Shown here piece by piece: positions 1 through 8,214 of a stretch of DNA of 64,000 nucleotides; the stretch's first letter is position 1, and each line of letters begins with the position of its first letter. The translations under genes were made by a program, and so were the position numbers. The notes under the pieces were generated by a model, which was not told where the DNA came from, did not search any database, and saw nothing but the letters and a program-made list of their open reading frames with translations. The stretch covers positions 1-64,000 of the forward strand of contig CAJXGN010000004.1 of NCBI GenBank assembly GCA_913053875.1, written 5' to 3'. The DNA comes from an uncultured Agromyces sp. Its GTDB lineage: Bacteria; Actinomycetota; Actinomycetes; Actinomycetales; Microbacteriaceae.

Positions 1-313
1 TGACCGCGGCCGGCGACATCCGCCGGCGCAATCCGTTCAGCCGCTCGTCGAGCCAGTGCGCGACGAACACCCGCACCGCGGAAGTCAGGTTACCGGCGTT
101 CTGCCCGCCGGCCTCGATCGCCGACACGATGTCGCCGACCGCGACGTTTTCCTCGCGCGCGATCATGTCGAGAAGCGTCCAGTAGTCGCGCTCCAGCCGC
201 AGCCCCTTGCGTTTGCCGTCCGACGATACCGCGCGGAAGAACGGTTCCGCGTTCAGCGCCTCGGCCAGGCTTTCCAGGCCGTCTGTGGCGGAGGTTCTGG
301 GCGGCTCGCTCAT
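1..313 (-). CDS. Ribbon-helix-helix domain protein, partial (3' end cut by window)
   Basis: The reading frame starts at the ATG at 313 and runs off the left edge, so the C-terminus is missing. About 104 residues are visible. The stretch around residues 34-50 (KRKGLRLERDYWTLLDMIA) has the character of the RHH_4 ribbon-helix-helix family, a short DNA-binding fold common in alphaproteobacteria. It begins 4 bases after the HlyD stop codon, so it is the last visible gene of the type I secretion operon and may regulate it. That role is inferred from position only. Confidence 0.7.
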   Translation of the reverse strand, partial: MSEPPRTSATDGLESLAEALNAEPFFRAVSSDGKRKGLRLERDYWTLLDMIAREENVAVGDIVSAIEAGGQNAGNLTSAVRVFVAHWLDERLNGLRRRMSPAAV

Positions 314-317
314 GAAC

Positions 318-1601
318 TTAGCGCTCCGTGAGGGCTTCCTGGCGGGCCTTGTTGATCGGCTTGAGCAGGTAATGCAGGATCGTCTTGCGTCCTGTCATGA
401 TGTCCACCGAGCATATCATGCCCGGCGTGATATTGAACGTGTCCGCGCCCTTTTGCAGCTGCGCGCGCTCCGTCTTCACCCGCACCTCGAAATAGGGTTC
501 GCCGGTCTTCTGGTCGACGATGCTGTCGGAACTGACATTGACGACCTCGCCTTCCAGCCCCCCGTAGATGGAAAAGTCGAAGGCCGTGATCTTCACCAGC
601 GCCTTCTGGCCTGGAACGACGAAGGCGACGTCGCGCGGCGAAATCCGCGCCTCGACCAGCAGTTCCTCCGAAGTCGGCACGACCTCGGCCACCGCCGCGC
701 CCGGCTGCACGAAGGAGCCGATCGTGTTGATCTCCATCGTGTTGATGACGCCGTCGACCGGCGAGCGGATGTCGGTACGGCTAACGCGGGTCAGTTCGCC
801 GCGCGCGGATTCCTCGAGCACCGAAAGTTCCGCCAGCACGTCGGTTTTCTGCGTCAGCGCTTCCTGGCGGAATTGAAGATCCAGTTCCTTCAGCTGCAGC
901 TCCGCCTCCGAGATCGCGCCCTGCAGGCGCGGGATCATCTCGTTCAGTGCGTTGATTTCGCCGGTGGCGTCGTTGACCGCGCGCTGGGCGCGGATCAGTT
1001 CCGTTTCGGCGACGAGCCGCCGCTCGGCCATCGGCTCGATCAGCTTCAGCTCGCGCGTGCTGATCTCCAGGCTTCCCTTCAACCGCTGGAGATTGGCATT
1101 GGCCTCGTCCAGTTCCTTCTGTCGCTGCAACAGCCGCTGCTCCAGCACGCCCTGCGTGTTCCGGAAGCCGGCGCGGCGCGCCGCCAGGAGCCGTTCCTCG
1201 TTCTCGCAGATCCCCGGCGCCGTATCGGCCACGTCGGCCGGGCAGGAATACGCCTCGTCCCATGAACCGGCTTCCTCGATCTCGAGGCGGGCCACGCGGG
1301 CCTTCAGCGCCCGTGCCCGCGCCTCGACCTCGCCGAGGTCGGACGCCGTGGTCGTGTCGTCGAGGCGAATGATCAGCTGGCCTTCCTTGACCACCTGGCC
1401 GATCTGCACCGCGATCTCCTTGACCACGCCGGCTTCGGTCGCCTGGATGGTTTGGGTACGGGTCGCCGGGATGACCCGCCCGTTGCCGCGCGCGATCTCG
1501 TCGATCTGCGTCTGCGAAGCCCAGACGGTGAAACTCGTCAGCATGGCGATGACGATCAGCACGATCAGGCTCGCCGAGCGCGGGGGACGTTCACCGATCA
1601 T
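318..1601 (-). CDS. HlyD-family membrane fusion protein of a type I secretion system
   Basis: This is the periplasmic adaptor that bridges the inner-membrane ABC exporter and a TolC-type channel. It has about 427 residues. A single membrane segment lies near residues 11-29, followed by a biotinyl-lipoyl-like half (VVKEIAVQIGQVVKEGQLI), a long coiled-coil hairpin of roughly residues 85-290 rich in Glu, Leu and Arg, a second lipoyl half (IRSPVDGVINTM) and a C-terminal beta-barrel. The ATG at 1601 overlaps the stop of the ABC gene (ATGA), so translation is probably coupled. A longer open frame runs upstream but only shadows the ABC gene. Length and domain order fit the family. Confidence 0.93.
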   Translation of the reverse strand: MIGERPPRSASLIVLIVIAMLTSFTVWASQTQIDEIARGNGRVIPATRTQTIQATEAGVVKEIAVQIGQVVKEGQLIIRLDDTTTASDLGEVEARARALKARVARLEIEEAGSWDEAYSCPADVADTAPGICENEERLLAARRAGFRNTQGVLEQRLLQRQKELDEANANLQRLKGSLEISTRELKLIEPMAERRLVAETELIRAQRAVNDATGEINALNEMIPRLQGAISEAELQLKELDLQFRQEALTQKTDVLAELSVLEESARGELTRVSRTDIRSPVDGVINTMEINTIGSFVQPGAAVAEVVPTSEELLVEARISPRDVAFVVPGQKALVKITAFDFSIYGGLEGEVVNVSSDSIVDQKTGEPYFEVRVKTERAQLQKGADTFNITPGMICSVDIMTGRKTILHYLLKPINKARQEALTER

Positions 1602-3832
1602 GGTTTCGTCGCCCCCGGCTGGGGCTGGGGCGCCGCCGCCGGCCTCTCGCGCGCCGTGCTGGCGCGGGCGGCCAGCGCGGCCAGCACCTTGTCCTTCGGA
1701 CCATCGGCGACGATCGTGCCACGGTCGAGAACGATCAGGCGGTCGACGAGATCGAGCAGGCTGTAGCGGTGTGTCGAGATCACCAGCGTCACGTCCGGCC
1801 CGAACGAACGAGCCAGGCTGCCGATCAACTGCTTTTCCGTCGCCATGTCCATCGCGCCGGAAGGTTCGTCGAGAAACACGATCTTCGGATCGCGCAACAA
1901 CAGCCGGGTGATCGCGACCGCCTGTTTCTGCCCGCCGGAAAGGTTGCTCCCGCGTTCGCCGACCGCCAGGTCGTAGCCGCGCGGATGCTGCGCGGCGAAT
2001 TCGTCGACCCCGGTCTTGCGCGCCGCCTCGACAATCTCCTCGTCGGTCGCGTCGGGGCGCGCCAGTTGCAGGTTTTCCTTCAGCGTGCCGGAGAAGAGAT
2101 CGACCGACTGGCCGGCATAGGCGACCGCCGAGCGGATTTCGGCCGGATGATACTGCCTTATGTCCACGCCGTTGATCAGCACGCGGCCTTCCTGCGCCTC
2201 GTAGAGATGGCACATCAGGCGGCCGAGCGTCGTCTTGCCGGAACCGATCTTGCCGATGATGCCGATGCGCTCGCCAGGCTTCACCGTAAAGCTCAGGTTC
2301 CGCAGAACGTCCGCATCGCTGCCCGGATAGCGGAACGTCACGTCCTGGAACGCGAAGCTGCCGTCCACAACCGGGCGGTTGACGAAGCCGACGGTGTTCG
2401 GCCGGTCTTCCTGCTGCTTCATGATGCCGTCGAGGATCCGCAGCGAAAGCAATGCCTGGCGCATGCGTGCCAGCGTCATGGAGATCTGGGACAGCGGCGC
2501 GACGGTCCGGCCCGACAGCATCACAGTCGCGATGATGGCGCCGGTCGAGATGTTGCCCTGCGAGAACTCGTAGGCGCCGGCGATGACGATGAAGATCGAC
2601 ACCGACTGCGATACGAACTGCATGAAATTGGCCGCGCCCGAGGACATCTGCTTGATCTCCTCGGAGGTCTGCGAGGAGTTCTTCGTCAGTTCGATCCAGC
2701 GGCGGATCAGCGGTGCTTCCGCGCGCAGCGACTTGACCGTCTCCATCGTGGAGATGGTCTCGACCAGCAGCGACTGCCGCTGCGCGGATTCGTTAGCCGC
2801 GCGCGCGACACGGCGGCCGATCCGGTACTGCGCCACCAGGCCGTTGCCCAGTGCCACCGCGAACGCCGCGAGCGGGATCAGGAACAGCCAGCCTGAAATC
2901 AGGTAGATCACGCCGAGGAAAACGAAAACGAACAGCGCGTCGATCAGCGTTGCGATCGTGTTCGAGGTGAAGAACTCACGCACGAATTCGAACTGGCTCA
3001 CCCGGTTGGCATATTCGCCTGTCGAAGCGGGCGCGGCCGCCATGCTGGTGTGCAGCACCTTGTCGAACAGCGAATAGGATATCTTCAGATCCATCGCCCG
3101 GCCGGTCTGGTCGATGATCGTCGAGCGCGCGGTCTTCAACAGGAAGTCGAACAGCAGCGCCAGCCCCACCCCGGCCGCCAGGGCCAGCAGGCTCGACGTC
3201 GCCTTGTTCGGCAGAACCCGGTCGTAGACATTCATGATGAAGATCGGCGAGGCGAGACCGAGCAGGTTGATGAACAAGGCCGCGAGCGCAATGTAGAGAT
3301 AGCCGCGCCAGAAGTGCCGCATCGGCCCGAACAGCCAGTGGCCGCGCTCGATGTCGCGCGAGCCGCCGAGTTCCTGCCGTTCCGACGAATTCAGATAGAT
3401 GACGGAGAAGACATAGGCCTTGCGCACGCCGCGCTTGACCAGCCACTGCGTCGCTGCGCGCATCGCTTTGCGGTCGGCAGGGTCGACGCGGCCCTGCGGC
3501 CAGTTCTCGCCGTCCAGGAAAAGGAAGCTGCCGTCGCCGAATTCGACGATCGCGGGAAACTCCAGCTTGCCGGCGGCGATCGACGCCGCCTCGATATCAT
3601 CGACGCGCAGGCCGATGCGTTCCGAAAGCCGTTCAACGTCTTCCGGATCGACGCCGGGCCCTGACAGGGGCAAGCCGGAAAAAAGCACGGTCGGCGAAGT
3701 GGGCCGCCCGAAATGTCGGGCGACCGAAGTGAAGCAATCGACAAAGGAATCCGTTGCCTTCAGGCCGGCACTATCGCCATTTGCCGCGGCAACGGTTTGG
3801 GTTTCCGGCACACGATCACCGTGAATGGTCAC
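1598..3832 (-). CDS. Type I secretion system ABC exporter (permease/ATPase, LapB/HlyB type)
   Basis: Inner-membrane exporter that would drive secretion of an unlinked substrate, often an RTX or adhesin protein. It has 744 residues. An N-terminal C39-peptidase-like region (about 1-150) lacks the standard DCG catalytic context, which suggests a non-cleaving LapB/HlyB-like domain. Six membrane helices follow (about 165-440), then an ATPase domain (about 490-720) with Walker A GKIGSGKT near residue 520, signature LSGGQKQ and Walker B IVFLDEP. A Pro/Ala-rich tail ends the protein. It lies 6 bases after the TolC-like gene and overlaps hlyD. The substrate gene is not in the window. Confidence 0.93.
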   Translation of the reverse strand: MTIHGDRVPETQTVAAANGDSAGLKATDSFVDCFTSVARHFGRPTSPTVLFSGLPLSGPGVDPEDVERLSERIGLRVDDIEAASIAAGKLEFPAIVEFGDGSFLFLDGENWPQGRVDPADRKAMRAATQWLVKRGVRKAYVFSVIYLNSSERQELGGSRDIERGHWLFGPMRHFWRGYLYIALAALFINLLGLASPIFIMNVYDRVLPNKATSSLLALAAGVGLALLFDFLLKTARSTIIDQTGRAMDLKISYSLFDKVLHTSMAAAPASTGEYANRVSQFEFVREFFTSNTIATLIDALFVFVFLGVIYLISGWLFLIPLAAFAVALGNGLVAQYRIGRRVARAANESAQRQSLLVETISTMETVKSLRAEAPLIRRWIELTKNSSQTSEEIKQMSSGAANFMQFVSQSVSIFIVIAGAYEFSQGNISTGAIIATVMLSGRTVAPLSQISMTLARMRQALLSLRILDGIMKQQEDRPNTVGFVNRPVVDGSFAFQDVTFRYPGSDADVLRNLSFTVKPGERIGIIGKIGSGKTTLGRLMCHLYEAQEGRVLINGVDIRQYHPAEIRSAVAYAGQSVDLFSGTLKENLQLARPDATDEEIVEAARKTGVDEFAAQHPRGYDLAVGERGSNLSGGQKQAVAITRLLLRDPKIVFLDEPSGAMDMATEKQLIGSLARSFGPDVTLVISTHRYSLLDLVDRLIVLDRGTIVADGPKDKVLAALAARASTARERPAAAPQPQPGATKP

Positions 3833-3838
3833 TGCGCC

Positions 3839-5296
3839 CTATTTGCGCACCGGCGCAAGCAAATCCATCGGCAATTCGTTGACCTGGCGGGACGGCATGC
3901 GCGCATAGGTTTCCGTCGCCGCCGTCGGCGGAACGTTGAACTCGGTGCGCGCATAGGCGTCCGCCTGTTTCGGGGCGGTCACGCTGAGCGTCGACAGAAG
4001 CTGTCCGGTTGCTGCCAGGAGACGGTATTCCGCAAACAGCGCCGCATATTCCGCGGTCGCGGCGAGAACGCCGACATTGAAACGCGTATTCTGTGCATCG
4101 AGCACGTCGAGCAGCGAACGCTGGCCGACACGGAACTGCTCGCGGTAGGAACTGACCAGACGGGCGTTTTCCTGCGACTGCTGGCGCAGCGTCGACGCAA
4201 GGCTGGCCTGCCGGGCGCGGCGGTCCCACGACGTGCGCACCGCTTCCTCGATTTCCCGGTAGATCTGGTGCAGCACGAGACGCTGCTCGCTTGCGCGGCG
4301 GATCTGTTCCTGCTCGTTGGCCTTGTCGATGCCGCCGCGATACAGGTTCCAGCGGGCGACGATACGTGCCTGCAGATCGCCGGTGTAACCGTCGGGGCCA
4401 TCGATGTCGTCGCCGTAACGCGCGCGGCCTTCCAGCGAAAGTTCCGGCAGGAAGTCCGAACGGGCCGAGTCGACCATCGCGTCGGCGACGTCGATATCGG
4501 CATTGGCCATGTGGATGCGCGGATTGTTCTGGCGGCCGAGCCCGATCGCCTGATCGAGCGTGCGCGGCAGGCGCGAAGCGACGGACGGCGGGCGGCTGGC
4601 GCTGTCGAGCGGCTTGCCAACGAGGGTCAGGAAGCGGATCTTGGCCGCTGCAAGCTCTTCCTCGGATTCCTTCATCCGGGCTTCAGCGGCAAGCACGCGC
4701 TCGCGCACCTGCTGCTGATCGGCTTCCGTCAGCGTGCCGCCGGAAACGCCCGAGGCGATGCTCGACTGGATGGACCGGTGGAACTGCAGGTTCTGGCGCG
4801 ATTCATCGACGATGCGCGCCTGCACGAGATATTCCAGATATTCGCGCACGACCTGCAGGCCGATATATTCGCTGCGCTCGAGAACGCGGAAAGATGCGCT
4901 GTCGACGCGCGATGCCTGACGTTCCATCTCGGCACGGCGTCCCCCGCCGTTGAAAAGGGTCTGGGTCGCCACGGCCGAAACTTCGGACGGGTAGAGCGGA
5001 TCGCCCTCGATCCCGCTCGACCGGCGGCCGGGGCTGTCGAGCCGGCGCACGCCGGTCGATGCTTCCAGGTCGACGCTCGGCAGGTAAAGGCCGCGTGCCT
5101 GGCGCAGTTCGAATTCGATCGCCTCGCGGTTCTCGATAGCCTGACCGATTTCGGGGTTCGATTCGACCGCGACGGCGACCGCCTCGTTGAGCGAGATTGC
5201 ATGGGCCGGGTGGGCGATGGCCACACCGAGCATCAAGGCCGCGATTCTGCCGGCGATCCGCTTGCCTGATCCCTTCACGTGAGTTCCAACCGTCAC
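3839..5296 (-). CDS. TolC-family outer membrane efflux protein
   Basis: Outer-membrane channel partner of the adjacent exporter. It has 485 residues with a signal peptide ending near AHPAHA (about residue 33), followed by two outer membrane efflux repeats. The opening ISLNEAVAVAVESNPEI and the later repeat LDQAIGLGRQNNPRI are typical of each half. It is first in the operon and is followed after 6 bases by the ABC exporter. A TolC-type channel needs an outer membrane, so it cannot belong to the Gram-positive genome that fills the rest of the window. Confidence 0.93.
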   Translation of the reverse strand: MTVGTHVKGSGKRIAGRIAALMLGVAIAHPAHAISLNEAVAVAVESNPEIGQAIENREAIEFELRQARGLYLPSVDLEASTGVRRLDSPGRRSSGIEGDPLYPSEVSAVATQTLFNGGGRRAEMERQASRVDSASFRVLERSEYIGLQVVREYLEYLVQARIVDESRQNLQFHRSIQSSIASGVSGGTLTEADQQQVRERVLAAEARMKESEEELAAAKIRFLTLVGKPLDSASRPPSVASRLPRTLDQAIGLGRQNNPRIHMANADIDVADAMVDSARSDFLPELSLEGRARYGDDIDGPDGYTGDLQARIVARWNLYRGGIDKANEQEQIRRASEQRLVLHQIYREIEEAVRTSWDRRARQASLASTLRQQSQENARLVSSYREQFRVGQRSLLDVLDAQNTRFNVGVLAATAEYAALFAEYRLLAATGQLLSTLSVTAPKQADAYARTEFNVPPTAATETYARMPSRQVNELPMDLLAPVRK

Positions 5297-5515
5297 AATA
5301 CTTCCCCCAACTCCGAGCCCAATTCGGCCCTGAACTAACCTTTAACGGCTATTTTTTGCAAATGACTTTTTACGGGAATCGGGAGTCTCGCAGTGCATGG
5401 TTACCGCCAGTGTGACATAACGGCAACAAAAGGATCGGCCTCTGCCCGGAATCGGTTTTCTCGGCCAGCATTCGTTAACCGTATTACGTAACGTTATCCG
5501 CCGAGCCGGACCGGT
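5297..5515 (-). promoter_or_regulatory. AT-richer upstream region of the type I secretion operon
   Basis: This 219-base gene-free stretch lies upstream of the TolC gene and is clearly less GC-rich than anything after 5.55 kb (runs such as TAACCTTTAACGG and TATTTTTTGC). Two short adjacent palindromes, TTACGTAA and TAACGTTA, lie near 5484-5497 and could be protein-binding sites. The operon promoter should be here, but I cannot place -35 and -10 elements with confidence. Confidence 0.45.
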
Positions 5516-5560
5516 TTGGCTATCGAAATCAACAGCATCGGGCGCGCCGCCGGCCGCTTC
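5480..5560. other. Probable chimeric junction between two genomes
   Basis: Left of this point there is alphaproteobacterial sequence with an outer-membrane channel. Right of it everything is actinobacterial. The frame crossing the seam joins an anomalous first ten codons (TTG GCT ATC GAA and so on) to the middle of a uridine-kinase-like protein whose P-loop is absent. Base composition and the frequency of the word GGATGC both change here. The exact base of the join cannot be fixed from the sequence alone; 5515-5550 is the most likely range. Confidence 0.8.
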
Positions 5561-6118
5561 GCCGAGGCCGGCGTCGAGGTGGTCGAGGCCTCGCACGACG
5601 ACTTCGCCCGCCCGCGCGACGAGCGCTGGGCGCGCGGCCGCCACTCCGCCTGGGGCTGCTACCACGACACCTACGACGACGGGGCGTTCCGGCGCGAGCT
5701 GGTCGAGCCGTTCCGGGTGCGGGCGACGGATGCCTCGCCGCAGCCGCCGTTCCGCACCCGCGTGTTCGACCTGGCGACCGACCTGCCCGTGGACGAGCCC
5801 GCCCGCACCGCCGGCCCCGACGCGGTGCTCATCGTGGACGGCGTGTTCCTGCACCGCCCCGAGCTGCGCGGCCTGTGGCACTTCTCGGTTTGGCTCGAGG
5901 TCGATCCCGCCGAGCGCACCCGGCGCCTCGCCGAGCGCGACGGCCTCTCGACCGACCCCGACGACCCCCACGCAGCCCGCTACGCCGGTGCGCAGGAGCT
6001 CTACTTCGACGACGCCCACCCGAACACGGCCGCGACCGCGATCGTCGACAACACCGATCCGGATGCCCCGCTGCGCCGCTTCGCCGACTACTGTGTGGTG
6101 CCGCCCCGCGCCCGCTGA
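5516..6118 (+). CDS. 5'-truncated uridine/nucleoside kinase-like protein
   Basis: The frame is open from a TTG at 5516, but only the part from about residue 14 (GRFAEAGVEV) looks native. Recognisable kinase pieces are the DDF motif near residue 30, LIVDGVFLHRPELRGLW near 105, the lid-like Arg-rich segment ERTRRLAERDG, and the closing AIVDNTD. The Walker A P-loop (GxxGxGKS/T), which should come about 25 residues before the DDF motif, is missing. The fragment therefore starts inside the gene and could not phosphorylate anything by itself. I infer the loss comes from the chimeric join rather than natural decay. Confidence 0.7.
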   Translation: MAIEINSIGRAAGRFAEAGVEVVEASHDDFARPRDERWARGRHSAWGCYHDTYDDGAFRRELVEPFRVRATDASPQPPFRTRVFDLATDLPVDEPARTAGPDAVLIVDGVFLHRPELRGLWHFSVWLEVDPAERTRRLAERDGLSTDPDDPHAARYAGAQELYFDDAHPNTAATAIVDNTDPDAPLRRFADYCVVPPRAR

Positions 6119-6133
6119 CCCTCGCTCGCGTCT

Positions 6134-6269
6134 TCCAGACCCGTCGATTTCCTGCGCTCAGGCGCGTGAGAGCGCAGCTTCTTGACGGGTCTCGAGTCCC
6201 GCGAAACCGAGACCCGTCAAGAAACTGCAGAATGGCGCGTGAGAGCGCAGGAAATTGACGGGTCTTGGA
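6134..6269. repeat. Nested palindromic element, family I copy A
   Basis: An outer inverted repeat pairs 6134-6159 (starting TCCAGACCCGTCGATTTC) with 6241-6269. An inner perfect 16-base pair, TTCTTGACGGGTCTCG at 6179-6194 and its complement at 6208-6223, forms a second hairpin. The element fills the gap between the convergent kinase fragment and the ABC permease gene. The same modules recur at 9544-9685. It might work as a bidirectional terminator, but the conserved modules point to a dispersed repeat. Confidence 0.8.
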
Positions 6270-6281
6270 GAACGGGGATGG

Positions 6282-7268
6282 TCAGGAGAGGATGTCGGCG
6301 GTGCGGATGCGACCCAGGGCGAGCGCGCCGAACACCGCGACGTAGCCGGCCTGGAGGAGCGCATTGGCGGCGAACGTGTCCCAGAACGGCGGCTGGCGCA
6401 TGAGGTCGGCGAAGTCGAGCCAGTAGTGCGTGAACAGCCACGGGTGCAGCCACTCGAGCTGCGGCAGCGCGTCGAGGATCTGCGCGGTCACCGCGAGGAT
6501 CGCGGTCGTCGCCATCGCACCGACCGGCACGCGGGTCATGGTCGACAGGAACAGGCCGATCGCCGACAGTCCGAGCATCGACACCGTCACGTACCCGGCG
6601 ATCGCGAGGAAGCGCAGCAGACCCTCGCCGAGGCTCACGGTGTCGCCCGAGAGCAGCGTGACCGGTCCGATCGGGAACAGCACGGCCCCGATGCCGATGC
6701 CCGCGACCACGACGGTGAGCGCGGCCGCGAGGCAGAACACGGCTGCCCCCGCGTACTTGGTCACGAGCAGCCGCACCCGCCCGGCCGGCGCGAGCAGCAG
6801 GTAGCGGAGCGTACCGTTGCTCGCCTCGCCCGCGATCGTGTCGCCCGAGACCACGGCGATCGTCAGCGGCAGGAACAACGGGGTCGCGACCACGAGCGCG
6901 GTCACGCCCACGAACACGCCGTTCTGGGTGACCTGGTCGAGGAACGGCGGCCCACCGCCCTCTCCCGAGGTGAGGCGCACTGCCACCGCGATGAGGATCG
7001 GGATGAGCGCGAGCGCCCCGAGCATCGCCCAGGTGCGCCAGCGGCGGAACATGGTGCGCAGCTCCGAGCCGAACAGCGCGAGGCCCAATCCGCGAGCGGG
7101 CCTCGCAGCACCGGTCTCTCCACCAGCCCCCGCGTGCACGATGGCGTCACCGATCACGGATGCCCCTGCCACGAACGACTTCCCGACGCGCTCCTCGCGC
7201 CGCTCCGTTTCGTCGGGCCCGGTGAACCGCACGGATGCCTCGGGCTCGGCCTCGTCCTCAGCGCGCAA
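6282..7268 (-). CDS. ABC-2 type transporter permease
   Basis: Membrane subunit of an exporter, paired with the ATPase gene it overlaps by 11 bases. About 328 residues with six predicted membrane helices between about 85 and 325, including a short GDTIAGEASNGTLRYLLLAP segment typical of ABC2_membrane families. The ORF opens with TTG and has a polar N-terminus of about 75 residues, so a later start is possible. With the ATPase and the LolA-like gene it forms a three-gene minus-strand operon. The substrate is unknown. Confidence 0.85.
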   Translation of the reverse strand: MRAEDEAEPEASVRFTGPDETERREERVGKSFVAGASVIGDAIVHAGAGGETGAARPARGLGLALFGSELRTMFRRWRTWAMLGALALIPILIAVAVRLTSGEGGGPPFLDQVTQNGVFVGVTALVVATPLFLPLTIAVVSGDTIAGEASNGTLRYLLLAPAGRVRLLVTKYAGAAVFCLAAALTVVVAGIGIGAVLFPIGPVTLLSGDTVSLGEGLLRFLAIAGYVTVSMLGLSAIGLFLSTMTRVPVGAMATTAILAVTAQILDALPQLEWLHPWLFTHYWLDFADLMRQPPFWDTFAANALLQAGYVAVFGALALGRIRTADILS

Positions 7269-8211
7269 CCTCGAACCCCTCTCCGGTCAGCGCGACGAAC
7301 CGCTCCTCGAGGCTCGCGTGCCGCACGTCGAAGCCGCGCACGCGCACTCCATCGGCGACGAGCGCCGCGACGACCTCCTCGGGGCGCACGTCGTCGGACA
7401 GCGTCGCCACGACCTCGGCGCCGTCGGCGTGCGGGGTCGACTCAGGAGCATCCGTCGTCAGCCCCAATCGGTCGAGCACGCGCTGCGCCGACCCGGCGTC
7501 GGGCGTGCGCAGGTGCACGCGCGCCGCACCGCCGTCGCGGAATGCGTCGAGCGGCCCCTGCGCGACTAGCCGACCCGCGCTCATCACGCCGACGTGCGTG
7601 CAGAGCTGCTCGACCTCGGCGAGCAGGTGGCTCGACACGAACACCGTCGTGCCGTCGTCGGCGAACGAGCGGATCAGCGCGCGCACCTCGCGCGTGCCCT
7701 GCGGGTCGAGTCCGTTCGTCGGCTCGTCGAGCACGAGCAGTTCGCGGGGCATGAGCAGGGCGCCGGCGAGGCCGAGGCGCTGCTTCATGCCGAGCGAATA
7801 TGCGTGCGCCCTCTTGCGGGCGGCGTGCGCGAGTCCGACGCGTTCGAGGGCGGATGCCACGCGGGCGCGACGCGTCGCCCCCGGCGCCGAGCGGTCGGCC
7901 GTGTCGAGCCGCTCGAGATTCGCGGCGCCGGAGAGGAACGGAGCGAACGCCGGCCCCTCGACGAGCGCGCCCACGCGCGGCAGCACGGTCGAGGTCGACG
8001 ACGGCATGTCCTCGCCGAGCACCTGCATGCCGCCGGCGGTCGCGCCGACGAGGCCCAGCAGCATCCGGATCGTGGTGGTCTTGCCCGACCCGTTCGGCCC
8101 GAGGAACCCGTAGACCGCGCCGCGCGGCACGGCGAGGTCGATGCCATCGACGGCGACCTGGCGGCGGAAGCGCTTCGTGAGACCGCCGGTCTCGATCGCG
8201 AGGTCGGCCAC
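7258..8211 (-). CDS. ABC transporter ATP-binding protein (ABC-2 export class)
   Basis: Cytoplasmic ATPase for the permease that follows. It has 317 residues with Walker A GPNGSGKTTT near residue 40, a signature-like YSLGMKQRLGLAGALL, Walker B LLVLDEPTNGLDP and an H-loop region SSHLLAEVEQ. The C-terminal 90 residues match the extra domain seen in CcmA/NatA-type exporters. A GTG start at 8211 lies 3 bases after the stop of the LolA-like gene, so all three genes should be cotranscribed. Confidence 0.93.
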   Translation of the reverse strand: MADLAIETGGLTKRFRRQVAVDGIDLAVPRGAVYGFLGPNGSGKTTTIRMLLGLVGATAGGMQVLGEDMPSSTSTVLPRVGALVEGPAFAPFLSGAANLERLDTADRSAPGATRRARVASALERVGLAHAARKRAHAYSLGMKQRLGLAGALLMPRELLVLDEPTNGLDPQGTREVRALIRSFADDGTTVFVSSHLLAEVEQLCTHVGVMSAGRLVAQGPLDAFRDGGAARVHLRTPDAGSAQRVLDRLGLTTDAPESTPHADGAEVVATLSDDVRPEEVVAALVADGVRVRGFDVRHASLEERFVALTGEGFEVAR

Positions 8212-8214
8212 GCG

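Noticed and set aside
1..5515. Type I secretion operon acquired by horizontal transfer into the actinobacterium
   Set aside because: An outer-membrane TolC channel has no use in a monoderm, no mobile-element genes are at the border, and the kinase gene at the seam is cut in mid-gene. A chimeric assembly explains this more simply.
5516..5545. TTG start giving MAIEINSIG as a real N-terminus of the kinase
   Set aside because: A uridine-kinase-like protein without a P-loop would be inactive, and these codons differ in composition from the rest of the frame, so they are probably foreign to it.
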